Shown: positions 16,275 through 24,432 of the stretch, piece by piece
How the letters are laid out: each line of letters begins with the position of its first letter
Numbering within the stretch: the first letter of the stretch is position 1
Source: Scandinavium sp036495715
Lineage (GTDB): Bacteria; Pseudomonadota; Gammaproteobacteria; Enterobacterales; Enterobacteriaceae
Direction: 5' to 3'
DNA length: 64,000 nucleotides
Assembly (NCBI GenBank): GCA_036495715.1
Contig: DASXML010000010.1
Span: forward strand, 21,827 to 85,826
Notes under the pieces: generated by a model
The model's input: the letters and a program-made list of their open reading frames with translations, nothing else
Databases searched by the model: none
What the model was told of the DNA's origin: nothing
Made by a program: the position numbers and the translations under genes

Positions 16275-17327
16275 ATGAATTATCAGAACGACGACTTACG
16301 TATTAAAGAGATCAACGAGTTATTACCCCCTGTAGCGCTCCTTGAAAAATTCCCCGCGACTGAGAATGCCGCGAACACGGTGTCCCACGCCCGCAAGGCT
16401 ATCCACAAGATCCTGAAAGGCAACGACGATCGCCTACTGGTGGTGATTGGCCCGTGCTCGATTCACGATCCGGTGGCGGCGAAAGAGTACGCGAACCGCT
16501 TGCTGACGCTGCGCGAAGAGCTGAAAGGCGAGCTGGAAATCGTCATGCGCGTCTATTTTGAGAAGCCGCGTACGACCGTGGGCTGGAAAGGGCTGATTAA
16601 CGATCCGCACATGGACAACAGCTTCCAGATCAACGATGGCCTGCGTATTGCCCGCAAACTGCTGCTGGAAATCAATGACAGCGGCCTGCCTGCGGCAGGT
16701 GAATTCCTCGACATGATAACGCCGCAGTACATGGCTGACCTGATGAGCTGGGGCGCCATTGGCGCGCGTACCACTGAATCTCAGGTTCACCGTGAGCTGG
16801 CTTCCGGCCTGTCCTGTCCGGTCGGCTTCAAAAACGGCACCGACGGCACGATCAAAGTGGCTATTGACGCCATCAATGCGGCGGGTGCGCCGCACTGCTT
16901 CTTGTCTGTTACTAAGTGGGGCCATTCCGCGATTGTGAACACCAGCGGGAACGGTGATTGCCATATCATTCTGCGCGGCGGCAAAGAGCCAAACTACAGC
17001 GCGCATCACGTGGCGATGGTCAAAGAAGGGCTGCACAAAGCGGGTCTGCCTTCGCAGGTGATGATCGACTTCAGCCACGCGAACTCCAGCAAGCAGTTCA
17101 AAAAGCAAATGGATGTCGCTACGGATGTGGCGAGCCAGGTTGCGGGCGGCGAAAAAGCGATTGTTGGCGTAATGATTGAAAGCCATCTGGTGGAAGGCAA
17201 CCAGAATCTGGAAAGCGGCGAGCCGTTGACCTACGGCAAAAGCATCACTGACGCCTGCATCGGTTGGAACGACACCGACGCGGTGCTGCGCCAGTTGGCG
17301 AACGCAGTAAAAGCCCGTCGCGGCTAA
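16275..17327 (+). CDS. aroG: Phenylalanine-sensitive DAHP synthase AroG
   Basis: The 350-aa enzyme condenses phosphoenolpyruvate and erythrose 4-phosphate to 3-deoxy-D-arabino-heptulosonate 7-phosphate, the first step of aromatic amino acid synthesis. Seen: IGPCSIHDPVAAKEYA, KPRTTVGWKGLINDP and the metal-binding DFSHANSSKQ. Length equals E. coli AroG, and the TyrR box and synteny separate it from AroF and AroH. Confidence 0.97.
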   Translation: MNYQNDDLRIKEINELLPPVALLEKFPATENAANTVSHARKAIHKILKGNDDRLLVVIGPCSIHDPVAAKEYANRLLTLREELKGELEIVMRVYFEKPRTTVGWKGLINDPHMDNSFQINDGLRIARKLLLEINDSGLPAAGEFLDMITPQYMADLMSWGAIGARTTESQVHRELASGLSCPVGFKNGTDGTIKVAIDAINAAGAPHCFLSVTKWGHSAIVNTSGNGDCHIILRGGKEPNYSAHHVAMVKEGLHKAGLPSQVMIDFSHANSSKQFKKQMDVATDVASQVAGGEKAIVGVMIESHLVEGNQNLESGEPLTYGKSITDACIGWNDTDAVLRQLANAVKARRG

Positions 17328-17362
17328 ACCCAACATCTGAAAACTGGGTTAATTTGGGCAAT

Positions 17363-17393
17363 AAAAAAGCGTGGAGCGATCCACGCTTTTTTT
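17363..17393. terminator. Bidirectional terminator between aroG and gpmA
   Basis: A stem AAAGCGTGGA/TCCACGCTTT with loop GCGA has A-runs on the left and T-runs on the right, so it can serve both convergent genes. Confidence 0.9.
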
Positions 17394-17408
17394 ACATCTG
17401 GCGAAAAC

Positions 17409-18161
17409 TTACTTCGCTTTACCCTGGTTGGCGACGGCGGCGGCTTTCGCTGCGATTTCGTCGGCATTTCCCAGATAGTAGTGCTTGATAGGTTTGAAAT
17501 TTTCGTCGAACTCATACACCAGCGGCACGCCGGTTGGGATGTTCAGTTCGAGGATTTCGTCTTCGCCCATATTGTCGAGGTATTTCACCAGCGCACGCAG
17601 GGAGTTACCGTGCGCGGCGATAATCACGCGCTCGCCGCTTTTCAGGCGCGGCAGAATGGTTTCGTTCCAGTAGGGCACAACCCTGTCGATAGTCAGCGCC
17701 AGACTTTCGGTCACTGGCAGCTCTTTATCGGTCAGTTTCGCGTAGCGTGGGTCATGACCCGGGAAGCGCTCATCGTCTTTGGTCAGCTCTGGCGGGGTGA
17801 TGGCGAAGCCACGACGCCACTGCTTAACCTGCTCGTCACCGTATTTCTCGGCAGTTTCCGCTTTGTTCAGACCTTGCAGCGCACCGTAGTGGCGCTCATT
17901 CAGTTTCCAGGATTTCTCGACCGGCAACCACGCCTGGTCCAGTTCATCCAGCACGTTCCACAGGGTGTGGATAGCGCGTTTCAGCACAGACGTGTACGCA
18001 AAATCAAAGCTAAAGCCTTCGTCTTTCAGCAGTTTGCCTGCCGCTTTCGCTTCGCCAACACCTTTCTCGGACAGATCTACGTCATACCAACCGGTAAAGC
18101 GGTTTTCATTATTCCACTGGCTTTCGCCGTGGCGAACAAGCACAAGCTTAGTAACAGCCAT
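17409..18161 (-). CDS. gpmA: 2,3-bisphosphoglycerate-dependent phosphoglycerate mutase
   Basis: The 250-aa glycolytic enzyme interconverts 3- and 2-phosphoglycerate through a phosphohistidine. The N-terminus TKLVLVRHGESQWNNENRFT contains the catalytic RHG motif, and the second His lies in IIAAHGNSLRALVKY. Length equals the E. coli protein. Convergent with aroG. A Fur-like site lies 26 bp upstream of the ATG. Confidence 0.97.
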   Translation of the reverse strand: MAVTKLVLVRHGESQWNNENRFTGWYDVDLSEKGVGEAKAAGKLLKDEGFSFDFAYTSVLKRAIHTLWNVLDELDQAWLPVEKSWKLNERHYGALQGLNKAETAEKYGDEQVKQWRRGFAITPPELTKDDERFPGHDPRYAKLTDKELPVTESLALTIDRVVPYWNETILPRLKSGERVIIAAHGNSLRALVKYLDNMGEDEILELNIPTGVPLVYEFDENFKPIKHYYLGNADEIAAKAAAVANQGKAK

Positions 18162-18186
18162 ACTCTGACTCCTGAACTAGATTGAA

Positions 18187-18201
18187 TGATAACAATTCTC
18201 A
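18187..18201 (-). promoter_or_regulatory. Fur-like site upstream of gpmA
   Basis: TGATAAC-A-ATTCTCA matches the 7-1-7 Fur core TGATAAT-N-ATTATCA at 12 of 14 positions and is placed just before gpmA. Iron control of gpmA has been reported in E. coli; here it is inferred from the site only. Confidence 0.6.
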
Positions 18202-18332
18202 TTATATTGCCGTTGTACCGCTAGCGGCAACGCATATCCCTAACCATAGCGAAAATAGCGACGTAGTGTAAGCAGCTTGTGAAATGGTCGTTATTTTCTG
18301 TCGGTAAGTGACGCGACTTTCACCGACATGGC

Positions 18333-18358
18333 AAAAAAAAGCCCTCCGAAGGGAGGGC
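18333..18358 (-). terminator. Terminator of the galETKM operon
   Basis: On the minus strand GCCCTCC-CTTC-GGAGGGC is followed by a run of eight T, 5 bp past the galM stop. Confidence 0.92.
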
Positions 18359-18363
18359 AGAGA

Positions 18364-19404
18364 TTACAACGAGGTGAACTGGTATTCCGTCACGCTGACG
18401 TACTCTTCACCCGGCAACAGTGTGCAGTCCGGCTGCGGCCATTCCGGGTGATTTGGGCTGTCGGGCAGGAATTCGCTCTCCAGCGCCAGCCCTTGCCAGT
18501 CGGCGTACGGCACGGGTTCACGTGACGGTGTGCCACCAAGATAGTTACCGGAGTAGAACTGCAACGCAGGGGCGGTGGTGAAGACGTTCAGCTGTAGTTT
18601 TTCATCTGCTGACCAGACAGTCGCGACCGGCTGTGACAAATCACCGTTGCCCGAAAGCAAAAAGGCGTGATCGTAACCCTTCATTTTGCGCTGATCGTCA
18701 TCGCTTAAAAATTCGCGGGCGATTGTTTTTGGCTGGCGGAAATCAAAGCTGGTCTGCGTCACCTCTTTAAGGCCCGCTCGCGGAATGCCCATTTCATCGA
18801 CGGGTAAATAAGCGTCTGCGGCCATCTGCAATTTATGCAGGCGAACATCGCTCTGACCGCCATCAAGATTGAAATAGACGTGGTTGGTCATGTTCACCGG
18901 GCAGGGTTTATCCACCGTTGCGCGATATTCGATGGCAATGCGGTTATCGTCGGTGAGGCGATAGTGCGCCGTTGCGCTCAGATTGCCAGGAAAACCCTGA
19001 TCGCCATCGGCGGATTCCAGCGCAAACAGCACCGATTCATCGTTTTGATTGAGCACTCGCCAGCGACGTTTATCAAATCCGTCTGGGCCGCCGTGAAGTT
19101 GGTTCGGGCCCTGACTTGGCGCGAGTTCATAAGTCACGCCCGCGAGCGTAAAACGACTGTCGGCGATGCGATTAGCGTAGCGACCAACGGATGCACCCAG
19201 AAACGCCGCCTGATGCGGATACTGTTCCGGGCTGGCGCAGCCGAGCAGCGCCTCACGCACCGAACCGTCTTTCATCGGAATGCGAGCGGACAACAGCGTT
19301 GCGCCCCAGTCCATCAGCGTGACCACCATCCCCGCGCTATTGCGCAGAGTTAGCAGGCGGAAAGGCAGGCCGTCTGGGGCCAGAGTAGGGGTTTCGTTCA
19401 GCAC
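18364..19404 (-). CDS. galM: Galactose mutarotase (aldose 1-epimerase)
   Basis: The 346-aa enzyme interconverts beta- and alpha-D-galactose so that galactokinase can use the sugar. Family motifs: GRYANRIADSRF, NQLHGGPDGFDKRRW, NMTNHVYFNL with the catalytic His, and the acid Glu in GLALESEFLPDSPNHP. The start is GTG 19404 (MLNETPTLAPDG), which overlaps the end of galK by 7 nt, as in E. coli. Last gene of the gal operon. Confidence 0.96.
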   Translation of the reverse strand: MLNETPTLAPDGLPFRLLTLRNSAGMVVTLMDWGATLLSARIPMKDGSVREALLGCASPEQYPHQAAFLGASVGRYANRIADSRFTLAGVTYELAPSQGPNQLHGGPDGFDKRRWRVLNQNDESVLFALESADGDQGFPGNLSATAHYRLTDDNRIAIEYRATVDKPCPVNMTNHVYFNLDGGQSDVRLHKLQMAADAYLPVDEMGIPRAGLKEVTQTSFDFRQPKTIAREFLSDDDQRKMKGYDHAFLLSGNGDLSQPVATVWSADEKLQLNVFTTAPALQFYSGNYLGGTPSREPVPYADWQGLALESEFLPDSPNHPEWPQPDCTLLPGEEYVSVTEYQFTSL

Positions 19405-20546
19405 TGGCCCGCTCCCTGTGACGCTTTGCACACATAGAAGGTTTCTTTAATGCCGGTTTTCGCGTGATACTGCGCGGCAACCGCATCTTTGACCGCCGGG
19501 ACTAACGCTTCCGGCACCAGTGCCACGATGCAGCCACCAAAGCCACCGCCAGTCATACGAACGCCGCCTTTATCGCCGATGGCCGCTTTGACAATCTCAA
19601 CCAGCGTGTCGATTTGCGGGACGGTGATTTCGAAATCGTCACGCATCGACGCGTGAGATTCTTCCATCAGTTCACCCATGCGTTTCAGGTCGCCTTTTGC
19701 CAGAGCAGATGCCGCTTCCACGGTACGCACATTTTCTGTCAGCACGTGACGCACGCGTTTAGCGACAATCGGGTCCAGCTCGTGCGCGACGGCGTTGAAT
19801 TTTTCCAGCGATACGTCGCGCAGGGCGGGCTGCTGGAAGAAACGCGCGCCGGTTTCACACTGCTCGCGGCGCGTGTTGTACTCGCTGCCAACCAGCGTGC
19901 GCTTAAAGTTACTGTTGATGATGATAACTGCCGCACCTTGCGGCATTGGTACCGCCTTAGTGCCAAGCGAGCGGCAGTCGAGCAGCAGGGCGTGGTCTTT
20001 CTTACCCAGCGCAGAAATCAGCTGGTCCATAATGCCGCAGTTACAGCCGACAAATTGGTTCTCCGCTTCCTGACCGTTCAGCGCAATTTGCGCGCCGTCG
20101 AGCGGCAGATGATACAACTGCTGGAAAACGGTGCCGACCGCCACTTCCAGAGATGCGGATGAACTCAGGCCAGCGCCTTGTGGCACGTCGCCACTGATCA
20201 CCATATCCACGCCGCCGAAGTTGCGGTTACGCTTTTGCAGATGTTTGACGACGCCACGCACATAGTTAGACCACTGCTGTGTATCGTGACTGATGATTGG
20301 GGCATCGAGGGAGAATTCGTCGGTCTGGTTTTCGTAATCGGCGGCGATCACACGCACGGTGCGATCCTGGCGCGGCGAGCAGCTGATCACGGTCTGGTAA
20401 TCAATCGCGCACGGCAGAACAAAACCGTCGTTGTAATCGGTGTGTTCACCGATCAAATTCACGCGGCCAGGCGCCTGAATCGTATGGTTGGCAGGGTAGC
20501 CAAATTTCTCAGCAAACAGGGACAGGGTTTTCTCTTTCAGACTCAT
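19398..20546 (-). CDS. galK: Galactokinase
   Basis: The 382-aa GHMP kinase phosphorylates alpha-D-galactose at C1. The galactokinase signature GRVNLIGEHTDYNDGFVLP is near residue 28, the ATP-binding GDVPQGAGLSSSASLEVA is mid-protein, and the third GHMP motif is VRMTGGGFGGCIVAL. It starts 5 nt after galT. Confidence 0.98.
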   Translation of the reverse strand: MSLKEKTLSLFAEKFGYPANHTIQAPGRVNLIGEHTDYNDGFVLPCAIDYQTVISCSPRQDRTVRVIAADYENQTDEFSLDAPIISHDTQQWSNYVRGVVKHLQKRNRNFGGVDMVISGDVPQGAGLSSSASLEVAVGTVFQQLYHLPLDGAQIALNGQEAENQFVGCNCGIMDQLISALGKKDHALLLDCRSLGTKAVPMPQGAAVIIINSNFKRTLVGSEYNTRREQCETGARFFQQPALRDVSLEKFNAVAHELDPIVAKRVRHVLTENVRTVEAASALAKGDLKRMGELMEESHASMRDDFEITVPQIDTLVEIVKAAIGDKGGVRMTGGGFGGCIVALVPEALVPAVKDAVAAQYHAKTGIKETFYVCKASQGAGQC

Positions 20547-20551
20547 TATTT

Positions 20552-21598
20552 TTAGACTCCTGATTCGCGATAGTGAACATCATTGACGGCGCGCAGGCGT
20601 TCTGCGGCTTGCTCCGCCGTCAGGTCGCGCTGGGTTTCCGCCAGCATTTCATAGCCGACCATAAATTTGCGCACGGTAGCCGAGCGCAGCAGAGGCGGGT
20701 AGAAATGGGCGTGCAGCTGCCAGTGTGAATTCTCTTCGCCATTGAACGGCGCGCCGTGCCAGCCCATAGAGTAGGGGAAGGAGCACTGGAACAGGTTGTC
20801 GTAACGGCTGGTCAATTTTTTCAGCGCCAGCGCCAAATCGGCACGTTGGGCTTCAGTTAAATCGGTAATACGCAGCACATGTGCTTTCGGCAGCAACAGC
20901 GTTTCAAACGGCCAGGCGGCCCAGTAAGGAACAAGCGCCAGCCAGTGTTCGGTTTCGACAACGGTACGGCTGCCGTCGGCCAATTCACGCTGCACGTAAT
21001 CCACCAGCATCGGTGAACCTTGCTCAGTGAAATAGGATTTTTGCAGGCGGTCTTCACGCTCGACTTCGTTCGGTAAGAAGCTGTTGGCCCAAACCTGACC
21101 GTGCGGATGCGGGTTAGAACAGCCCATCGCCGCGCCTTTGTTTTCAAACACTTGCACCCACGGATAGCGTTGACCTAACTCTGCGGTCTGCGCCTGCCAG
21201 GTTTGCACCACGTCTTCCAGCGCGCTGACGCTGAGTTCAGGCAACGTTTTGCTGTGGTCAGGCGAGAAGCAGATAACCCGGCTGGTGCCGCGCGCGCTTT
21301 CAACACGCATCAGCGGATCTGCGCTTTCCGGCGCGTCCGGCGTATCGGTCATCAGCGCGGCAAAATCGTTGGTGAAAACATAGGTGCTGCTGTACTGCGG
21401 GTTTTTATCCCCGGTGACACGGGTGTTGCCCGGACACAGGAAGCAATCAGGATCGTGCATCGGCAGCGTTTGTTTGGCTGGCGTTTCCTGCGCCCCTTGC
21501 CAGGGGCGTTTAGCGCGATGCGGAGACACCAGGATCCACTGCCCGGTTAACGGGTTAAAGCGGCGGTGCGGATGATCAACGGGGTTAAATTGTGTCAT
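20552..21598 (-). CDS. galT: Galactose-1-phosphate uridylyltransferase
   Basis: The 348-aa enzyme swaps UMP between UDP-glucose and galactose 1-phosphate through a uridylylated His in the HPH motif (SNPHPHGQVWA). Zinc ligands lie in DCFLCPGN near residue 53. Second gene of the gal operon, 9 nt after galE. Confidence 0.98.
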   Translation of the reverse strand: MTQFNPVDHPHRRFNPLTGQWILVSPHRAKRPWQGAQETPAKQTLPMHDPDCFLCPGNTRVTGDKNPQYSSTYVFTNDFAALMTDTPDAPESADPLMRVESARGTSRVICFSPDHSKTLPELSVSALEDVVQTWQAQTAELGQRYPWVQVFENKGAAMGCSNPHPHGQVWANSFLPNEVEREDRLQKSYFTEQGSPMLVDYVQRELADGSRTVVETEHWLALVPYWAAWPFETLLLPKAHVLRITDLTEAQRADLALALKKLTSRYDNLFQCSFPYSMGWHGAPFNGEENSHWQLHAHFYPPLLRSATVRKFMVGYEMLAETQRDLTAEQAAERLRAVNDVHYRESGV

Positions 21599-21607
21599 GA
21601 CAAATCC

Positions 21608-22624
21608 TTAGTCGGGATAACCCTGCGGATGGCGTGACTGCCAGTGCCAGGTGTCCTGTGCCATTTCGTCAAGAGTACGGGTTACGCGCCAGCCGAGTTC
21701 ACGGTCAGCTTTGTTGGCATCAGCCCAATAGGCCGGAAGATCGCCATCGCGGCGCGGGGCGAAATGATGATTCACCGGCTTGCCGCAGGCTTTGCTGAAC
21801 GCGTTAACCACATCCAGCACACTGCTACCGACACCCGCACCAAGGTTATAAATATGCACGCCCGGTTGTGCGGCAAGTTTTTCCATTGCGGTAACGTGAC
21901 CATCGGCCAAATCCATCACGTGGATGTAATCGCGCACGCCGGTGCCGTCTTCGGTTGGGTAGTCGTTGCCAAAGATAGCCAGAGATTCGCGGCGGCCCAC
22001 GGCAACCTGTGCGATATAGGGCATCAGGTTATTCGGAATGCCCTGCGGATCTTCGCCCATATCGCCTGACGGATGTGCGCCGACCGGGTTGAAATAGCGC
22101 AGCAGCGCAATACTCCATTCCGGCTGTGCTTTTTGCAGATCGGCCAAAATTTGTTCGACCATCAGCTTGCTTTTGCCATACGGACTTTGCGGCGTGCCGG
22201 TGGGGAAACTTTCAGCATAGGGGATTTTAGGCTGGTCGCCGTAAACGGTGGCGGAAGAGCTGAAGATGAAGTTTTTGATGTTAGCGGCGCGCATCGCAGC
22301 AATCAGACGCAGCGTACCGTTAACGTTGTTATCGTAATACTCGAGCGGTTTAGCGACGGATTCGCCGACGGCTTTCAGGCCGGCGAAGTGGATCACGGTG
22401 TCAATCGCGTGATCGTGCAGCACTTCGGTCATCAGCGCTTCGTTGCGAATATCGCCTTCCACGAAAAGAGGTTGCTTGCCACCCAGACGTTCAATCACCG
22501 GTAACACGCTGCGCTTACTGTTACAGAGGTTATCCAGAATGATAACGTCGTGACCTTGTTTCAGTAATTGCACACAAGTATGGCTGCCTATGTAACCGCT
22601 ACCACCTGTAACCAATACTCTCAT
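21608..22624 (-). CDS. galE: UDP-glucose 4-epimerase
   Basis: The 338-aa short-chain dehydrogenase family enzyme has the NAD-binding GGSGYIGSHTC at the N-terminus and the catalytic YxxxK in SPYGKSK near residue 149. It converts UDP-galactose to UDP-glucose and supplies UDP-galactose for surface polysaccharides. The start MRVLVTGG at 22624 matches the family; an upstream frame from 22666 is not conserved. The internal gal operator lies within its first codons. Confidence 0.98.
   Translation of the reverse strand: MRVLVTGGSGYIGSHTCVQLLKQGHDVIILDNLCNSKRSVLPVIERLGGKQPLFVEGDIRNEALMTEVLHDHAIDTVIHFAGLKAVGESVAKPLEYYDNNVNGTLRLIAAMRAANIKNFIFSSSATVYGDQPKIPYAESFPTGTPQSPYGKSKLMVEQILADLQKAQPEWSIALLRYFNPVGAHPSGDMGEDPQGIPNNLMPYIAQVAVGRRESLAIFGNDYPTEDGTGVRDYIHVMDLADGHVTAMEKLAAQPGVHIYNLGAGVGSSVLDVVNAFSKACGKPVNHHFAPRRDGDLPAYWADANKADRELGWRVTRTLDEMAQDTWHWQSRHPQGYPD
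22590..22605 (-). promoter_or_regulatory. Internal GalR/GalS operator OI
   Basis: On the minus strand the site reads GTGGTAGCGGTTACAT, the same 16 bases as I recall for the E. coli internal gal operator, within codons 7-12 of galE. Confidence 0.9.
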
Positions 22625-22661
22625 TTTTCGCTCCGTTAAGCCTATGGTATGGAATAAGACT

Positions 22662-22698
22662 AGCATAACAGAGATGAAAAAAGTGTGACATGGAATAG
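22662..22698 (-). promoter_or_regulatory. gal promoter and CRP site
   Basis: The minus-10 TATGCT occupies 22662-22667 and the CRP half-site GTGACA lies in the segment AAGTGTGACATGGAATAG (22681-22698). This is the layout of the E. coli galP1/P2 promoter, with CRP centred near minus 41. Confidence 0.8.
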
Positions 22699-22702
22699 AT
22701 TA

Positions 22703-22718
22703 GTGGAATCGTTTACAC
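22703..22718 (-). promoter_or_regulatory. External GalR/GalS operator OE
   Basis: On the minus strand GTGTAAACGATTCCAC, the same sequence as E. coli OE. The centre-to-centre distance to OI is 113 bp, the spacing used for GalR-HU repression looping. Confidence 0.9.
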
Positions 22719-22795
22719 AGCGTGAGTTCTTCTGAAACGACGGCAATTTTGCATTATAAATCAAGGCGGGTCAGAAGGGGGGATGCTCTTTATCT

Positions 22796-22820
22796 GAAAA
22801 GCGGGAGCGCATAGCTCCCG
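22796..22820 (-). terminator. Terminator after modF
   Basis: On the minus strand CGGGAGC-TATGC-GCTCCCG is followed by CTTTT, 10 bp after the modF stop. Confidence 0.8.
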
Positions 22821-22829
22821 AAGGGTCTG

Positions 22830-24299
22830 TCAGAGCTTGCCGATGGCGTACCCATAGCCATTGTCCTGGGTAACAAACTCCAGCCGATGGGTGATGCAGT
22901 CTGGTGCGTCTTCGGCGTGATGGGAAACAAACAGCAACTGCGTTTTCCCTTCGCTAATCAATACGTCGATGAAACGCCGTACCAACTGGCGGTTTAGCGG
23001 ATCCAACCCCTGCAACGGCTCATCAAGGATCAGCAGCGTAGGGTGTTTAACCAACGCACGAACAATCAATGCCAGTCGTTGTTGTCCCCAGGAAAGGCTG
23101 TGGAACGGTGCATCGGCTGTACGGTTGTCAATGCCCAGAATTTCTAACCAGCCCTGCGCCAGTTTGTGTTGCTTGTCAGAAACCGCCTGATAAATGCCAA
23201 TTGAATCGAAAAAGCCTGACAGGATCACATTGCGCACGTTTGTGCTGACACGGTAATCGAGGTGCAAACTGCTGCTGACATAGCCGATGTGCTTCTTGAT
23301 ATCCCAGATGGTTTCGCCACTGCCGCGACGGCGGCCAAACAGCGTTAAATCGTTACTGTAGCCCTGCGGGTGATCGCCGGTCACAAGATTGAGCAGCGTG
23401 GATTTTCCCGCGCCGTTTGGCCCGATAATCTGCCAATGCTCGCCAGCATTAACCGTCCAACTGAGATCGTTGATGATCGGTTTGTCGTTATACGACACGC
23501 TACCGTTGTTCAGCACAATACGCGGTTGATCTTCCGGTAATGAAAGACGGGCAGATGGGGCATCCGGCTCTGGCAGCGCGATCCCGGAAAGTTGTTCACT
23601 GTGCGCAAGTTGAGCAATCAGCGCCTGTTCGAGTAGCGCTTTTTTGGCTCCTGTTTCCAGTAATGTGCAGTCGGCCAACACACCAGCAAACTGCACGAAA
23701 TCAGGAATTTCGTCAAAGCGGTTCAGCACCAGCACCAGAGTTAATCCGTCGTGATGCAGCGTGGCGAGAAGCTCGGCAAGCGCCTTGCGCGAGGTCACAT
23801 CCAGACCATCAAAAGGCTCATCCAGAATCAACAAGTCCGGATTGCTCATCAGCGCCTGACACAGCAGCGTTTTACGCGTTTCCCCTGTGGACAAGTATTT
23901 AAAGCGCCGGTCGAGCAACTGAGCGATACCAAAACGGTTCGCCAGCGCTGCGCAGCGGGCTGGGTCTTTCACCTCTTCCTGAATGATTTCGGCGGTAGTG
24001 CGCCCGGTGTCTTCTTCGCCCGGGCTAAGCATATCGGTGTTATTGCGCTGCCACTCGTCGCTGACCAGTTTTTGTAATTGCTCAAAGGAGAGGCGAGTGG
24101 TGCGCGTGAACTGGCTTTCACGGCTACCGTTCAACAGTGTCAGTTCGCCGGAGAGGGCGCGCGCCAGTGCGGATTTCCCGCTGCCGTTGCTGCCCACGAA
24201 GGCCCAGGACTCACCTGAACGTAGCGTCAAATTTTCAATGGAGAGCGTTTTAGTATCGCTAAGACGAAACGTGCCTTGCGAAATTTGCAATGATGACAT
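22830..24299 (-). CDS. modF: Twin ATPase-domain protein ModF (molybdate-linked ABC ATPase)
   Basis: The 489-aa protein has two fused ABC ATPase domains without membrane segments: Walker A GSNGSGKSA near residue 36 and GPNGAGKST near 297, and Walker B LLILDEPFDG and LLILDEPLQG. The first signature is degenerate (STGETRK) and the second is SWGQQRLAL. In E. coli modF is co-transcribed with modE; its role in molybdate handling is not well defined. Here a transporter gene and two terminators lie between modE and modF, so it probably uses its own promoter (24334-24362). Confidence 0.95.
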   Translation of the reverse strand: MSSLQISQGTFRLSDTKTLSIENLTLRSGESWAFVGSNGSGKSALARALSGELTLLNGSRESQFTRTTRLSFEQLQKLVSDEWQRNNTDMLSPGEEDTGRTTAEIIQEEVKDPARCAALANRFGIAQLLDRRFKYLSTGETRKTLLCQALMSNPDLLILDEPFDGLDVTSRKALAELLATLHHDGLTLVLVLNRFDEIPDFVQFAGVLADCTLLETGAKKALLEQALIAQLAHSEQLSGIALPEPDAPSARLSLPEDQPRIVLNNGSVSYNDKPIINDLSWTVNAGEHWQIIGPNGAGKSTLLNLVTGDHPQGYSNDLTLFGRRRGSGETIWDIKKHIGYVSSSLHLDYRVSTNVRNVILSGFFDSIGIYQAVSDKQHKLAQGWLEILGIDNRTADAPFHSLSWGQQRLALIVRALVKHPTLLILDEPLQGLDPLNRQLVRRFIDVLISEGKTQLLFVSHHAEDAPDCITHRLEFVTQDNGYGYAIGKL

Positions 24300-24333
24300 T
24301 GTGTATCCCGTTTATTGCAGCGAGTTTTTATCA

Positions 24334-24362
24334 GGGATACGTCTTATGGCGAGCAAAGTCAA
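24334..24362 (-). promoter_or_regulatory. Candidate promoter of modF
   Basis: On the minus strand TTGACT, a 17-bp spacer and TATCCC lie just downstream of the terminator of the BCCT gene and about 35 bp before the modF ATG. The minus-10 is weak, so this is tentative. Confidence 0.4.
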
Positions 24363-24393
24363 GCCATCCCGCGTTGGGCATAGAAGAGGAGAT

Positions 24394-24422
24394 AAAAAAT
24401 GCCGCCCTGAAGAAGGCGGCAT
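24394..24422 (-). terminator. Terminator after the BCCT transporter gene
   Basis: On the minus strand ATGCCGCC/GGCGGCAT is separated by 8 nt and followed by a run of T, 10 bp past the stop. It separates this gene from modF. Confidence 0.88.
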
Positions 24423-24432
24423 TGTGAAAGGG

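Noticed and set aside
16434..17336. 300-codon minus-strand frame opposite aroG
   Set aside because: Antisense to a well-conserved enzyme, no recognisable domain, and crosses the bidirectional terminator region side without a promoter.
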